Positions 8,999 to 17,488 of a stretch of DNA of 17,507 nt are shown in pieces. Each line of letters begins with the position of its first letter. The first letter of the stretch is position 1. This stretch comes from Dethiosulfatibacter sp. (lineage in GTDB: Bacteria > Bacillota_A > Clostridia > Tissierellales > Dethiosulfatibacteraceae). The position numbers and the translations under genes were made by a program. The stretch covers positions 1 to 17,507 of the forward strand of contig JAHRFV010000243.1 of assembly GCA_019084435.1 (NCBI GenBank). The letters run 5' to 3'. Below the pieces are notes generated by a model, which was not told the origin of the DNA, searched no databases, and saw only the letters and a list, made by a program, of their open reading frames with translations.

Positions 8999-10003
8999 TC
9001 ACTCTTTTTCTGTTTCATCTTTCTTTTCTCGATTCATCAGTTTCTCCACCGCATTAGCCGCCTTTTCACTTTCATACAGAACAGCATACAATTCTTCAAC
9101 GATAGGCATTTCCACTGATAGTTTTTCAGCTAATTCATGAGCAGCATGTGTGGTAATGATACCTTCAACAACCATCCCGATTTCACTGACAGCCTTATCA
9201 ATGGCATAGCCCTTACCTATCAAAATACCTGCTCGTCTGTTTCTACTATGCATGCTCGTACAGGTTACAATCAAATCACCGATACCGGACAGTCCCAGGA
9301 AAGTCAATTTGTCAGCACCCATTTTTTCTGCTAGTCTTGAAATTTCCTGAATACCTCTGTTGATTAATGCTGCTTTTGTATTGTCCCCAAAACCAAGTCC
9401 GTCAGAAATTCCAGCTGCAAGAGCAATAACATTCTTCAGAGCGCCTCCTATTTCAACACCTATTACATCAGAATTGGTGTAAACCCTGAAATATTCGTTC
9501 ATAAACATATCCTGAACTATTTTAGAGCAGTTGTCATCATCTGAAGCCGCTACAACAGTAGTAGGCATCTTCAATGCAACCTCCTCCGCATGAGAAGGTC
9601 CTGAGAGAACGACAAACTTGTTGTCAGGCAAAACCTGAGCACAAATTTCCGATACTCTATATAAAGTGTTTTTTTCCAATCCTTTTGAAAGGTTTAAAAT
9701 TATTGTTTTTTTGTTAACTCTATGCTTTAATCCTTCCAGTACTGACCGTACCTGCTGTGTGGGAACGGCAATAACAATCATGTCTGAATCGGCTATTGAT
9801 TCCTCCACGTCGCTGGATATGTTCAGATTTTTAGGAAGTGAGATGCCCGGCAGATATTTCTTGTTCTCTCTTTCACCGTCAATTATAGCTGCGCGTTCAA
9901 AATCTCTGATCCAGATGGTAACCTCGTGTTTGTTTTCGGTTAAAAGCTTGGATACTGCTGTTCCCCAGCTTCCTCCACCTAAAACTGTAATTTTACTTTT
10001 CAT
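8999..10003 (-). CDS. gpsA: NAD(P)-dependent glycerol-3-phosphate dehydrogenase
   Basis: A 334-residue enzyme that reduces dihydroxyacetone phosphate to sn-glycerol 3-phosphate, the backbone of membrane phospholipids. The N-terminal Rossmann motif is VLGGGSWGTA (7-16). NLSKGLE (105-111), LSGPSHAEEVA (134-144), and EIGGALKNVIALAAGISDGL (185-204) with catalytic Lys191 all fit, as do NTKAALINRG and LSGIGDLIVTCTS. Length is normal. The C terminus is a charged lysine/glutamate tail. The ATG at 10003 has GGATGATGAA upstream as a modest ribosome binding site. It lies 13 bases after plsY, whose product uses its glycerol 3-phosphate directly, so the two form a metabolic pair. Confidence 0.97.
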   Translation of the reverse strand: MKSKITVLGGGSWGTAVSKLLTENKHEVTIWIRDFERAAIIDGERENKKYLPGISLPKNLNISSDVEESIADSDMIVIAVPTQQVRSVLEGLKHRVNKKTIILNLSKGLEKNTLYRVSEICAQVLPDNKFVVLSGPSHAEEVALKMPTTVVAASDDDNCSKIVQDMFMNEYFRVYTNSDVIGVEIGGALKNVIALAAGISDGLGFGDNTKAALINRGIQEISRLAEKMGADKLTFLGLSGIGDLIVTCTSMHSRNRRAGILIGKGYAIDKAVSEIGMVVEGIITTHAAHELAEKLSVEMPIVEELYAVLYESEKAANAVEKLMNREKKDETEKE

Positions 10004-10016
10004 TTCATCATCCTTC

Positions 10017-10595
10017 TTATAATTTGTTTTCCTGACCTTTTACCAATCTTAAAATATTAGCCCTATGCCTAAAAATCGCCATAGAAGACAGTATCAAAGT
10101 AAACACAAGGAGCTGGTAATCAATAGGCTTGAAGAAAAGTATAATGATTGGAGCTATAGCAACACCTATTAGCGATCCAAGTGATACAGTCCTTGTAATA
10201 ATTGCAATTGACAAGGCTACTGTAAAACATATCAATGATAGCAAAGGATTAATCATCAGCATCACACCAATTGATGTAGCAATCCCTTTACCGCCTTTGA
10301 ATTTCAAAGTCACAGGCCAGTTATGCCCGGCAATTACTGAGATGCCCGCTATGAAACCACCCAGTTCAGGATTTATACGATTACCTATGTAGACAGCAAC
10401 AACGCCTTTCATGACGTCCAACAAAAACACCACAATACCAATCTTAGCGCCAAAAGCCCTTAATGCATTTGTCGCTCCTGCATTGCCACTTCCGTAATTT
10501 CTTACATCCTTTTTAAGAAAGATTCTACCTATAAGATAAGCATTTGAAATATTGCCTATCATGTACCCCATTAGTGCAACAATCAATAACCTCAT
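10017..10595 (-). CDS. plsY: Acyl-phosphate:glycerol-3-phosphate acyltransferase PlsY
   Basis: A 192-residue polytopic membrane enzyme that transfers an acyl group from acyl phosphate to glycerol 3-phosphate, the first acylation of phospholipid synthesis in Gram-positive bacteria. Conserved loops are YGSGNAGATNALR (34-46), GHNWPVTLKFKGGKG (90-104, phosphate binding) and the FRHRANILRL C-terminal motif (175-184). Hydrophobic spans occur near 2-22, 51-70, 78-92, 107-133 and 139-175. The start has AGGAG seven bases upstream. Placed between der and gpsA, as in many Clostridia. Confidence 0.96.
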   Translation of the reverse strand: MRLLIVALMGYMIGNISNAYLIGRIFLKKDVRNYGSGNAGATNALRAFGAKIGIVVFLLDVMKGVVAVYIGNRINPELGGFIAGISVIAGHNWPVTLKFKGGKGIATSIGVMLMINPLLSLICFTVALSIAIITRTVSLGSLIGVAIAPIIILFFKPIDYQLLVFTLILSSMAIFRHRANILRLVKGQENKL

Positions 10596-10612
10596 TCAAC
10601 ATCTCCTAACTC

Positions 10613-11926
10613 TTATTCTCTGTTTTTCATCTCAATTAACAAAGGAGTTCCTTTGTATAGGAAATTATCCCTGATAGTATTTTCAATATATCTTATATAA
10701 GAAAAATGCATCAGGTCTTTATTATTGACAAACATGATAAATTTTGGTGGACCCACACTTACCTGAGATACATAAAATATCTTAAGCTTCTTGCCTTTTA
10801 CTGATCGCGGTTGGTTCATCAAAACGGCTTTGTTTATAACATCATTCAAAACGCCGGTTGAAATTCTGAGATTTCTGAACTCATAAACTTCAATTATTTC
10901 TTCTAGCACTTTATCTACTCTTTGTCCTGACAACGCAGAAATAGGAATTATTGGAGCATATGTCATAAATGCCAGACTATTTCTGACTTCATCCACAAAC
11001 TTCTGATAGGTCTTGTTATCCTTTTCTATCAAATCCCACTTATTGACCAGCACGATGATACTTTTCCCATTATCATGGGCAAACCCGGCAATCTTTGTAT
11101 CCTGTTCTGTAACACCTTCGTTGACATCAATCACCATAAGACATATATCCGCTCGTTCAACTGCAGCAAATGCTCTCACAACACTATATCTTTCGATGTT
11201 TTCAAATATTTTCTTTCTTTTTCTGATACCTGCTGTATCAATAAAAACAAATTTCTTGTCTTCCTTCTCAAAAAAAGTATCTATAGCATCTCTTGTTGTA
11301 CCCGGTATATCACTGACAATGACCCTTTCCTGTCCCAATATTCTGTTGATAAGTGATGACTTTCCCACATTAGGTTTACCAATTACAGCAACCTTTATCA
11401 AATCTGTATCGACTTCAGTATTGCTGTCTTCTGGAAAATTTGCCACAATATCGTCTAGGAGGTCGCCAAGCCCAAGGGCTTCCGTTGATGAAATGGAGAT
11501 TGGTTCTCCAAGACCCAACTCATAAAAATCAAACATATTGTTGTTATCCACATAAAAATCCATTTTATTGCAAATCAATAGAACCTTTTTATGTGACTTT
11601 CTCAAAATCTCTGCTACATCCTTGTCATTAGCCGTTATGCCATTTTTGCCATCGACTATAAACAATATAACATCTGCTGTTTCAATAGCGATTTCTGCCT
11701 GTCTTTTCATCTGTTTAAGAATAATATCATCGCTTTTCGGTTCTATACCACCTGTGTCTATTAAGGTAAAATGATTATCTAGCCACTCACACTCTGCGTA
11801 TATTCTGTCTCTTGTCACTCCAGGCGTATCTTCTGTGATAGCAATCCTTTTTCCTGCAATTCTGTTGAATAAAGTTGATTTGCCCACATTTGGTCTCCCA
11901 ACTATGGCTACTATAGGTCTTCCCAT
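10613..11926 (-). CDS. der: Ribosome-associated GTPase Der (EngA)
   Basis: A 437-residue GTPase with two tandem G domains and a C-terminal KH-like domain, required for 50S subunit assembly. First domain: P-loop GRPNVGKS (10-17), DTPGVTRD (33-40), DTGG (57-60), NKMD (120-123). Second domain: GKPNVGKS (183-190), DIPGTTRD (206-213), DTAG (230-233), NKWD (295-298). The KH-like part covers about 350-437 with [18 protein letters not shown]. All key residues are present and length is standard. The ATG at 11926 has GGAG eight bases upstream. It starts three bases after the stop of the DUF512 gene. Confidence 0.98.
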   Translation of the reverse strand: MGRPIVAIVGRPNVGKSTLFNRIAGKRIAITEDTPGVTRDRIYAECEWLDNHFTLIDTGGIEPKSDDIILKQMKRQAEIAIETADVILFIVDGKNGITANDKDVAEILRKSHKKVLLICNKMDFYVDNNNMFDFYELGLGEPISISSTEALGLGDLLDDIVANFPEDSNTEVDTDLIKVAVIGKPNVGKSSLINRILGQERVIVSDIPGTTRDAIDTFFEKEDKKFVFIDTAGIRKRKKIFENIERYSVVRAFAAVERADICLMVIDVNEGVTEQDTKIAGFAHDNGKSIIVLVNKWDLIEKDNKTYQKFVDEVRNSLAFMTYAPIIPISALSGQRVDKVLEEIIEVYEFRNLRISTGVLNDVINKAVLMNQPRSVKGKKLKIFYVSQVSVGPPKFIMFVNNKDLMHFSYIRYIENTIRDNFLYKGTPLLIEMKNRE

Positions 11927-11929
11927 TTT

Positions 11930-13234
11930 TCACTCTCCAATTATTTCTCTTACCAATTTATATCCGTTCACTTCTACGGGCTTCACTGAAACACCCAGTT
12001 CTTTTTCCAAATCTATTAATGAAACATCATCGAGAAACATGTTCTCATCTTTTTTAAGCATATTTTCAGGAATCAAAACATTTGATCCTAATCTTCCTTT
12101 GACCTGGCTGATTATGTCAGACGCAGTAATCAAACCTGAAACATTTACATCCCTGCCAAAATAATCGTTTTTGATTTCGATGACATCTATCACAACACCT
12201 TCTAGCTTTTGACAAATCTTAGCAGTAGTTTTACGCATAAAATCATATGCCAGAGTGCCAGTCAAAACAGTAAATTTCTTGTCTATTTTTAAATTCTTGG
12301 TTTTTTTTAGTGCTTCATCTACTTCTCTTTCAAAAACCCTGACCATTCCTACGCCATTATCCAACACGTGGAATTCTTCGTACTCTTTATAATCCGGTAA
12401 ATCAAGCTTGCCTCTGATATAGAACTCATCGCTGAGATATACAAATCTTGTGCCTTTTTCTTTAAGGAATTTTTTCTGCATTCCATTAATCAAATGGATA
12501 CTCTCTCTGCATTCATCTGGTGTCACAACTCTTATATCGGGTAATCCCTGTCTGTGTTTTGTGATTCCAACGGGCACAACAGCAACAGACCTGATTACAG
12601 GGTGTATATTGTATAGATCAAGAATTGTATTTGAAAGCTCCAATTTATCATTGTATCCCGGTACCAAAACAATCTGACAATCAATTTCAATATTTGAATT
12701 TCTAAATTTATCAAATACCTGCATGATTTTATCTGCATTTTTGTTTTTCAGCATCTTTTTCCTCAACTCGGGGTTGGTGGTATGAACAGATACTTTTATG
12801 GGACTGATTCCATATTCAATTATTTTATCAATTTCATTGTCTGTCATATTTGTCAGTGTAAGATAATTACCCATAAGAAAAGATAGTCTGGAATCATCGT
12901 CTTTTAAATACAATGATTTTCTCATGTTTTTAGGCAGTTGATCCACAAAGCAAAATAAGCACTTATTTTGGCAGGTTTTCACTTCATCCATCAATGCGTT
13001 TTCATAAATTATACCGAGTGGCTCATCCATTTCTTTATCAATATCAAAAACCCAAACTTCGCCTGATTTTTTTTCTATTTCCAGCTCTAGGCTTTCACTT
13101 GTTTCCAGATATCTATATTCAATACAATCATTTATCTTGACGCCATCGATACTGATTAGAAAATCACCTTTTTCAATCTCAATCTCTTCAGCTATACTGC
13201 CTTTTACTATATCTATGATTAAATTTTTATCCAT
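11930..13234 (-). CDS. DUF512 protein with PDZ and radical-SAM-like domains
   Basis: A 434-residue protein of the family often annotated as DUF512, radical SAM-like, or a putative FeS-containing protein. Residues about 5-60 form a PDZ-like segment (GSIAEEIEIEKGDFLISIDG). A Cys-x3-Cys-x2-Cys motif follows at Cys88, Cys92 and Cys95 (TCQNKCLFCFVDQLP), the classic site for a [4Fe-4S] cluster that reduces SAM. The TIM-barrel-like part has LMGNYLTLTN and IKVSVHTTNPELR; the DUF512 domain fills the C-terminal half (VVPVGITKHRQGLPDI onward). No substrate is known. The start at 13234 is chosen over 13261 because AGGAG lies six bases upstream within the longer reading, and the longer form would begin upstream of the likely transcript start. 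It is first in the 13-gene operon and directly precedes der, as in many Clostridia. Confidence 0.88.
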   Translation of the reverse strand: MDKNLIIDIVKGSIAEEIEIEKGDFLISIDGVKINDCIEYRYLETSESLELEIEKKSGEVWVFDIDKEMDEPLGIIYENALMDEVKTCQNKCLFCFVDQLPKNMRKSLYLKDDDSRLSFLMGNYLTLTNMTDNEIDKIIEYGISPIKVSVHTTNPELRKKMLKNKNADKIMQVFDKFRNSNIEIDCQIVLVPGYNDKLELSNTILDLYNIHPVIRSVAVVPVGITKHRQGLPDIRVVTPDECRESIHLINGMQKKFLKEKGTRFVYLSDEFYIRGKLDLPDYKEYEEFHVLDNGVGMVRVFEREVDEALKKTKNLKIDKKFTVLTGTLAYDFMRKTTAKICQKLEGVVIDVIEIKNDYFGRDVNVSGLITASDIISQVKGRLGSNVLIPENMLKKDENMFLDDVSLIDLEKELGVSVKPVEVNGYKLVREIIGE

Positions 13235-13266
13235 TTTTTCTCCTGATAGTTGGTTATGCAATACTA

Positions 13267-13294
13267 ATTATACCATATTTATTGGTTGTGTAAA
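13267..13294 (-). promoter_or_regulatory. Promoter of the DUF512-der-...-pyrR operon
   Basis: On the minus strand: -35 TTTACA (13289-13294), a 16-base spacer, and -10 TATAAT (13267-13272) with an extended TG element (TGGTATAAT). A transcript would start near 13260, giving a leader of about 25 bases before the ATG at 13234 with its AGGAG. The -35 box overlaps the T-rich tail of the upstream histidine kinase terminator. This is the best housekeeping-sigma promoter match in the window. Confidence 0.8.
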
Positions 13295-13320
13295 TAAAAT
13301 AAGCCGATTATACCGGCTTA
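13291..13320 (-). terminator. Rho-independent terminator of the two-component operon
   Basis: On the minus strand TAAGCCG - GTATAAT - CGGCTTA forms a seven-base-pair stem (13300-13320) followed by TTTTATTT. The histidine kinase stop codon (TAA, 13308-13310) falls inside the loop, so the final codons build half the stem. The stem is short but GC-rich for this genome. Confidence 0.8.
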
Positions 13321-15050
13321 AGTGGTATTATGACTGTAAACTTAGAACCTACATCCACTTCGCTTTCTACCTTGATTATTCCATCAAAGTTCTTGACTAT
13401 ATGCTTAACGATAGCCAATCCAAGTCCTGTTCCTCCTTCAGCCCTGCTTCTGGACTTATCAGTCCTATAGAATCTCTCAAACAATCTGTCGATGTGTTTC
13501 TTTTCAATACCGATGCCATTATCCTCAACTGCTATGTAGAGTTTTGCTTCGTCTTTGATAGTTGTAATCTTCACTTCTCCACCGGGATTGGTATATTTAA
13601 CAGCATTGTCTATAAGATTAATCATCATTTGCTTGAATCTGTTCTTATCGCCCAAAACAGTCGCCTCATTATCAAATAAACACATAATCTTAACGTCTTT
13701 TTCAGAAGATATGGTATTCATGATCTCTATGACCTCGTTGATTAAGTCATTGACCTTGAACATCTCTATGCGTCCTTTATTGTTTTCAACGTCCGACAAA
13801 AGCAATAAGTCATTGATTAGGTCTGTTAATCTGTCAGCCTCAATTTCAATGATTTCTAGAAATCGTTGCTTTGTTGCATTATCTAATTCTTCCCTATCTT
13901 TGAGTAATTCTATATAGCCTTTTATAGATGTAAGCGGTGTCTTCAGCTCATGGGTTACATTTGTGACAAAATCCTTTCTGATTCTCTCAATTTTTCGAAT
14001 TTCAGTGACATCCTGAATAACTAGCACTATGCCTTCCTTAAACTCATTGAACAATCCCTCATTGGAATAAAGATTAAACCTTAGAACGCTGTCATTCATG
14101 ACGATTTCCTTAATGGATGCTTTTCTTTCATTATAAAAATCTTCGATAAATTTATTGATTTCATAGTCTCTTAACAGTTCTATAAATGGCTTGTTTTCCA
14201 TTTCTGTAAATGATGCCCCTAAAAACTGTTCCGCTGACTTGTTGCAAAACACTAGTTTCCTGTTTTTGTCCAGTACCATGACACTGTTTAATATACTGGA
14301 TAAAATCGAGCTCAAGTTGTTATTTGATCCCATTAATCGATCGCTCTTTTTTATGTTGTATGAATTCATCTCATTAAAATATCTGCATAAATCTCCCAAT
14401 TCATCATCTGAGTGATATTCTACATCTCCACTATTATACCCTGTTGAGATTCTTTTGGTTGAATTTGTAATAAGTCTGATTGGTTTAAGAATATAGGCTG
14501 CCAGCTTTGAAGACCATAAGTAGGACAATATTATTCCAATTCCAAAAACAACAATGATATAATTAACAATGTGATTGGAGAAAGAATAAATGCTTGTCAA
14601 GGGATATGACGTACGGATAACAGATATATCATGATAGGAATCTGAAAATGGTATAGCAATATAGACCATTTGCGCTCTGACAGTTGTACTGAATCTTATA
14701 GCTTGTCCAATTTGGCCTTCAATAGCAGACTCAAATTCTTCCCTGTCTCCATGGTTTGTCATTGTTGCGTGGTCATTATGAGAATCATACTTTACATTGC
14801 CGTTCTTATCCATTAATGTAATTCTGATTCCATTGTTTATCTTGCTGATGAAAATATCATTCATCAAAGATACATAAGCATCAGATTGATTATTTTTTAA
14901 AACTGATTGTATCGTATAGGCATCACTTTTTATGTTTGTTATGACCTCATCAGTATAACTTGCTCTCAGGACCCATATCATCAGACCATAAAAAATCACG
15001 CACAAAAAAAAGACCGCGCTAATAAAATACAGAAATATTTTTTTCTTCAT
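13308..15050 (-). CDS. PhoR-type membrane sensor histidine kinase with HAMP and PAS domains
   Basis: A 580-residue sensor kinase. Membrane segments at about 5-28 and 160-180 enclose an extracytoplasmic sensor domain of about 130 residues. HAMP (about 180-232), PAS (about 245-350, starting LSSILSSILNSVMVLDKNRK), the HisKA box NVTHELKTPLTSIKGYIE with phospho-accepting His367, and the HATPase domain follow: N box INLIDNAVKYTN (478-488), G1 EDNGIGI (509-515), F box LFERFYRTDKS, G2 GGTGLGLAI. The architecture and length resemble B. subtilis PhoR and WalK/PnpS types. The start overlaps the response regulator stop by one base (TAATG), so the two are coupled. The signal is not deducible; no phosphate transport gene is nearby. 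The stop codon sits in the loop of the terminator. Confidence 0.93.
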   Translation of the reverse strand: MKKKIFLYFISAVFFLCVIFYGLMIWVLRASYTDEVITNIKSDAYTIQSVLKNNQSDAYVSLMNDIFISKINNGIRITLMDKNGNVKYDSHNDHATMTNHGDREEFESAIEGQIGQAIRFSTTVRAQMVYIAIPFSDSYHDISVIRTSYPLTSIYSFSNHIVNYIIVVFGIGIILSYLWSSKLAAYILKPIRLITNSTKRISTGYNSGDVEYHSDDELGDLCRYFNEMNSYNIKKSDRLMGSNNNLSSILSSILNSVMVLDKNRKLVFCNKSAEQFLGASFTEMENKPFIELLRDYEINKFIEDFYNERKASIKEIVMNDSVLRFNLYSNEGLFNEFKEGIVLVIQDVTEIRKIERIRKDFVTNVTHELKTPLTSIKGYIELLKDREELDNATKQRFLEIIEIEADRLTDLINDLLLLSDVENNKGRIEMFKVNDLINEVIEIMNTISSEKDVKIMCLFDNEATVLGDKNRFKQMMINLIDNAVKYTNPGGEVKITTIKDEAKLYIAVEDNGIGIEKKHIDRLFERFYRTDKSRSRAEGGTGLGLAIVKHIVKNFDGIIKVESEVDVGSKFTVIIPLKPV

Positions 15051-15739
15051 TATTTGATCTTATACCCTACCCCTCTTATAGTTTCAATATATTCATTAGA
15101 ACTATCATGCTCTTCAATCTTTTTTCTGATATGGCGTATGTGGACATCAACAGTTCTTGTTTCTCCAAAATAGTCATAGCCCCATACCTGATTTAAAAGC
15201 TGGTCTCTTGTATAAACCTTTCCTTTATTCTCAGCTAAAAGCTTCAATACTTCGTACTCCTTCAGAGTCAATATAATCTGCTGATCATTAATATATACTG
15301 AATGCTGTTTTTTATCGATAGTCATACTATTGACTACAATAATGTCCTCGTCATGCTTTAACTTATCACTTCTTCTTAGCTGAGCTTTCACTCTCGCGGT
15401 GAGTTCTTTTACACTAAAGGGTTTGGTGACATAGTCATCGGCTCCAATTTCAAGACCAAATATCTTGTCTGTTTCAGTGCCTTTAGCTGTCAACATTATG
15501 ACTGGAATATCTTTTGTTTTCTCGTTTCGTTTCAGAACCTTACATACTTCAATGCCATCTATATTAGGTAACATCAAATCTAGAATAACCAGGTCAATAT
15601 TAGCTTCTTCTTTGATCATTGATATGGCTTCTTCACCATCTGTAGCAGTTATAACATCAAATTGATTCAGTTCCAGATTGAATCGTATTAATTCCAATAT
15701 GTTTTTCTCATCGTCTACAACTAAAATTTTAGAAGACAT
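15050..15739 (-). CDS. OmpR/PhoB-family response regulator
   Basis: A 229-residue regulator with a receiver domain (1-120) and a C-terminal winged-helix DNA-binding domain (about 130-229). The acidic pocket is Asp9-Asp10, the phosphorylation site Asp54 in VILDLMLP, with Thr84 (MLTAKG) and Lys106 (VTKPF). The winged helix shows LTLKEYEVLKLLAENKGKVY, RDQLLNQVWGYDYFGETRTV and IRGVGYKIK, typical of PhoB/PhoP/RegX3/WalR. The ATG at 15739 has GGAGG five to six bases upstream. An in-frame ATG at 15766 is rejected because that ribosome binding site would lie inside it. It is paired with the kinase through a TAATG overlap. I lean towards a PhoP-like name but leave the symbol blank because the stimulus and regulon are not visible. 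Confidence 0.94.
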   Translation of the reverse strand: MSSKILVVDDEKNILELIRFNLELNQFDVITATDGEEAISMIKEEANIDLVILDLMLPNIDGIEVCKVLKRNEKTKDIPVIMLTAKGTETDKIFGLEIGADDYVTKPFSVKELTARVKAQLRRSDKLKHDEDIIVVNSMTIDKKQHSVYINDQQIILTLKEYEVLKLLAENKGKVYTRDQLLNQVWGYDYFGETRTVDVHIRHIRKKIEEHDSSNEYIETIRGVGYKIK

Positions 15740-15813
15740 ATGTACCTCCAGTAGAGATTTCCTCATGTGAACCTACTGCACATTCTTAATGAAAACTCTT
15801 CTCTCTTAATAAT

Positions 15814-15842
15814 GATATACCACAATAAATCTGTCCTGTCAA
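15814..15842 (-). promoter_or_regulatory. Promoter of the response regulator / histidine kinase operon
   Basis: On the minus strand: a perfect -35 TTGACA (15837-15842), a 17-base spacer and -10 TATATC (15814-15819), preceded by TGTGG. It lies immediately after the nrdR stop codon. The transcript would start near 15807, leaving a leader of about 68 bases with no obvious stem-loop. No clear PhoP-box direct repeats are visible. Confidence 0.7.
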
Positions 15843-15843
15843 A

Positions 15844-16314
15844 CTAACTAATATCAACATTGTTGTTATTCATAATTTTTTTCAGCTCATCCATGAAGGT
15901 ATTAATGTCCTTAAACTGCCTGTACACTGAAGCGAATCTGACATAAGCCACATCATCAAGATTTTTTAACTCTTCCATAACCATTTCTCCAATCTGATCA
16001 GTGGTGATCTCATTTTCCATAGTATTCTGGAGTTTTCTCTCAATGCTGTCAGTAATTGCCTCAATCTCTTTCAACGGAACGGGCCTTTTTTCACATGCTT
16101 TAATGATGCCATTTAAAATCTTTGTCCTGTTAAAAGCCTCTCTGGTTTTATCTTTTTTCACAACCACCAATTGGATGTTTTCAATTTTTTCATAGGTCGT
16201 AAATCTTTTTCCGCAATTGATACATTCCCTTCGTCTTCGGATTGTATGTCCTTCATCCGTTGGCCTTGTATCAATAACTTTTGTCTCCTCGAACTCACAA
16301 TATGGACATTTCAT
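15844..16314 (-). CDS. nrdR: Transcriptional repressor NrdR
   Basis: A 156-residue NrdR, the nucleotide-sensing repressor of ribonucleotide reductase genes. A zinc ribbon is formed by Cys3, Cys6, Cys31 and Cys34 ([10 protein letters not shown] and [12 protein letters not shown]) with the RRRRE DNA-contact stretch between them. An ATP-cone domain fills about 47-137 ([17 protein letters not shown], and [15 protein letters not shown] near the end). Length is typical (about 150). The start has AGGAG nine bases upstream. Between the ftsZ terminator and this start only 19 bases remain, so no separate promoter fits well. Expression may depend on read-through from ftsZ. No ribonucleotide reductase gene or evident NrdR box is in the window. 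Confidence 0.97.
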   Translation of the reverse strand: MKCPYCEFEETKVIDTRPTDEGHTIRRRRECINCGKRFTTYEKIENIQLVVVKKDKTREAFNRTKILNGIIKACEKRPVPLKEIEAITDSIERKLQNTMENEITTDQIGEMVMEELKNLDDVAYVRFASVYRQFKDINTFMDELKKIMNNNNVDIS

Positions 16315-16333
16315 TCTTATATTCTCCTATACA

Positions 16334-16360
16334 ATAAAAAGAACTGAGTCAATCAGTTCT
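16334..16360 (-). terminator. Rho-independent terminator downstream of ftsZ
   Basis: On the minus strand AGAACTGA - TTGAC - TCAGTTCT forms a perfect eight-base-pair stem with a five-base loop (16340-16360), followed by TTTTATTG. It lies 18 bases after the ftsZ stop and 19 bases before the nrdR start. It would end most ftsZ transcripts while allowing some read-through into nrdR. Confidence 0.85.
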
Positions 16361-16378
16361 GTCTACTTATTTCATGAG

Positions 16379-17488
16379 TTATTCTTTTTCAAAGCGAATC
16401 TTATCATCTGATTTAATGAAATTTGGTATATCTAGATTCCAGGAAGGTCTGGCGAAGCCATCACCTTTTATGGATCCATCTTTATTTGGTAAACCTTCTT
16501 TTGCATCCTTTAAAGGTTCTTTTAATTTCATTTTTTGTTCAGTAAAGCCAGTTGCAATAACTGTAACTTTGATAGAGTCACCCAGACTCTCTTCTATATT
16601 GGCGCCAAAAATAATGTTAGCCTCAGGATCTGCTGACTCTGTGATAAGTCTTGCAGCGTCATTGATTTCATGCAATGCAATGTCTGAACCACCGGTGATA
16701 TTGATCAACACACCTCTTGCACCATTTATTGATGTTTCCAGCAAAGGACTCTTGATGGCTTGTTTAGCAGCGTTCAAAGCTCTGCTCTCACCGGTCGCAT
16801 AACCAATACCCATGTGGGCAAGACCTTGTCCTGACATGATTGTTTTTACATCAGCAAAATCCAGATTGATAACAGCAGGTATCGCAATCAAATCAGATAT
16901 GCCTTGTATTCCCTGTTTTAAAACATCATCCGCTATATCAAAAGCCTCCAGCAAAGTAGCCTTCTTATCTGTTATTTCCAGCAATTTATCATTTGGTATT
17001 ATGATAATGGTATCTACAAATTTACTCAGTTCATCAATGCCTCTCTGAGCGTTCTCCATTCTTTTTTTTCCCTCAAACATAAAGGGTTTGGTAACCACTG
17101 CCACAGTAAGAATATTTTGCTGCTTTGATAATTGAGCAATATATGGCGCAGCTCCTGTTCCGGTACCGCCACCCATCCCTGCAGTGATAAACACCATATC
17201 GGTTTCTTCTAGCACTTCCTGTATCTCGCCTTTGCTTTCTTCTGCCGCTTTTAAACCGATATCAGGATTAGAACCAGCACCCAATCCATTGGTTAGTTTT
17301 TCTCCAATTTGTATTCTATTATCTGATTTAGAATTGATTAAAGCTTGCTTATCAGTATTGACAGCTATAAAAGAAATTCCTTTGACATCCGCATTGATCA
17401 TTCTATTGACGGCGTTATTCCCACCACCACCTACTCCAATTACTTTTATTTTTGCTAATCCCACAGGGTCAACATCAAATTCGAACAT
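16379..17488 (-). CDS. ftsZ: Cell division GTPase FtsZ
   Basis: A complete 369-residue FtsZ, the tubulin homologue that forms the division ring. The GTP-binding part includes [12 protein letters not shown] (19-30) and the tubulin signature [10 protein letters not shown] (106-115). The synergy (T7) loop [11 protein letters not shown] (208-218) supplies the GTPase-activating acidic residues. The C-terminal subdomain ends near 317, then a short linker (about 30 residues) leads to the conserved C-terminal peptide [10 protein letters not shown] (350-359) that binds SepF and FtsA, ending in a charged tail. The ATG at 17488 has GGGGAGG with six bases of spacing. The upstream gene, often ftsA or a spore regulator in Clostridia, is beyond the edge. 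SepF, its partner, is encoded in the same window. Confidence 0.98.
   Translation of the reverse strand: MFEFDVDPVGLAKIKVIGVGGGGNNAVNRMINADVKGISFIAVNTDKQALINSKSDNRIQIGEKLTNGLGAGSNPDIGLKAAEESKGEIQEVLEETDMVFITAGMGGGTGTGAAPYIAQLSKQQNILTVAVVTKPFMFEGKKRMENAQRGIDELSKFVDTIIIIPNDKLLEITDKKATLLEAFDIADDVLKQGIQGISDLIAIPAVINLDFADVKTIMSGQGLAHMGIGYATGESRALNAAKQAIKSPLLETSINGARGVLINITGGSDIALHEINDAARLITESADPEANIIFGANIEESLGDSIKVTVIATGFTEQKMKLKEPLKDAKEGLPNKDGSIKGDGFARPSWNLDIPNFIKSDDKIRFEKE

Noticed and set aside
11013..11525. A 170-codon open frame on the plus strand
   Set aside because: It lies antisense within der, which has every GTPase motif intact. The frame gives a serine/leucine-rich, low-complexity product typical of reverse readings of AT-rich genes and has no ribosome binding site I trust.
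13137..13679. A 180-codon open frame on the plus strand spanning the DUF512/histidine kinase boundary
   Set aside because: It runs through the start of one real gene, a promoter, a terminator and the end of another, all on the opposite strand. The product has no recognisable motif.
15740..15843. A riboswitch, small RNA or PhoP box in the leader of the two-component operon
   Set aside because: The 104-base spacer shows a promoter but no stable stem-loop, conserved riboswitch core or regularly spaced TTAACA-like repeats.
16315..16340. An NrdR box upstream of nrdR suggesting autoregulation
   Set aside because: No sequence near the start resembles the palindromic ACACTATATATAGTGT-type box; AT-rich stretches alone are not enough.
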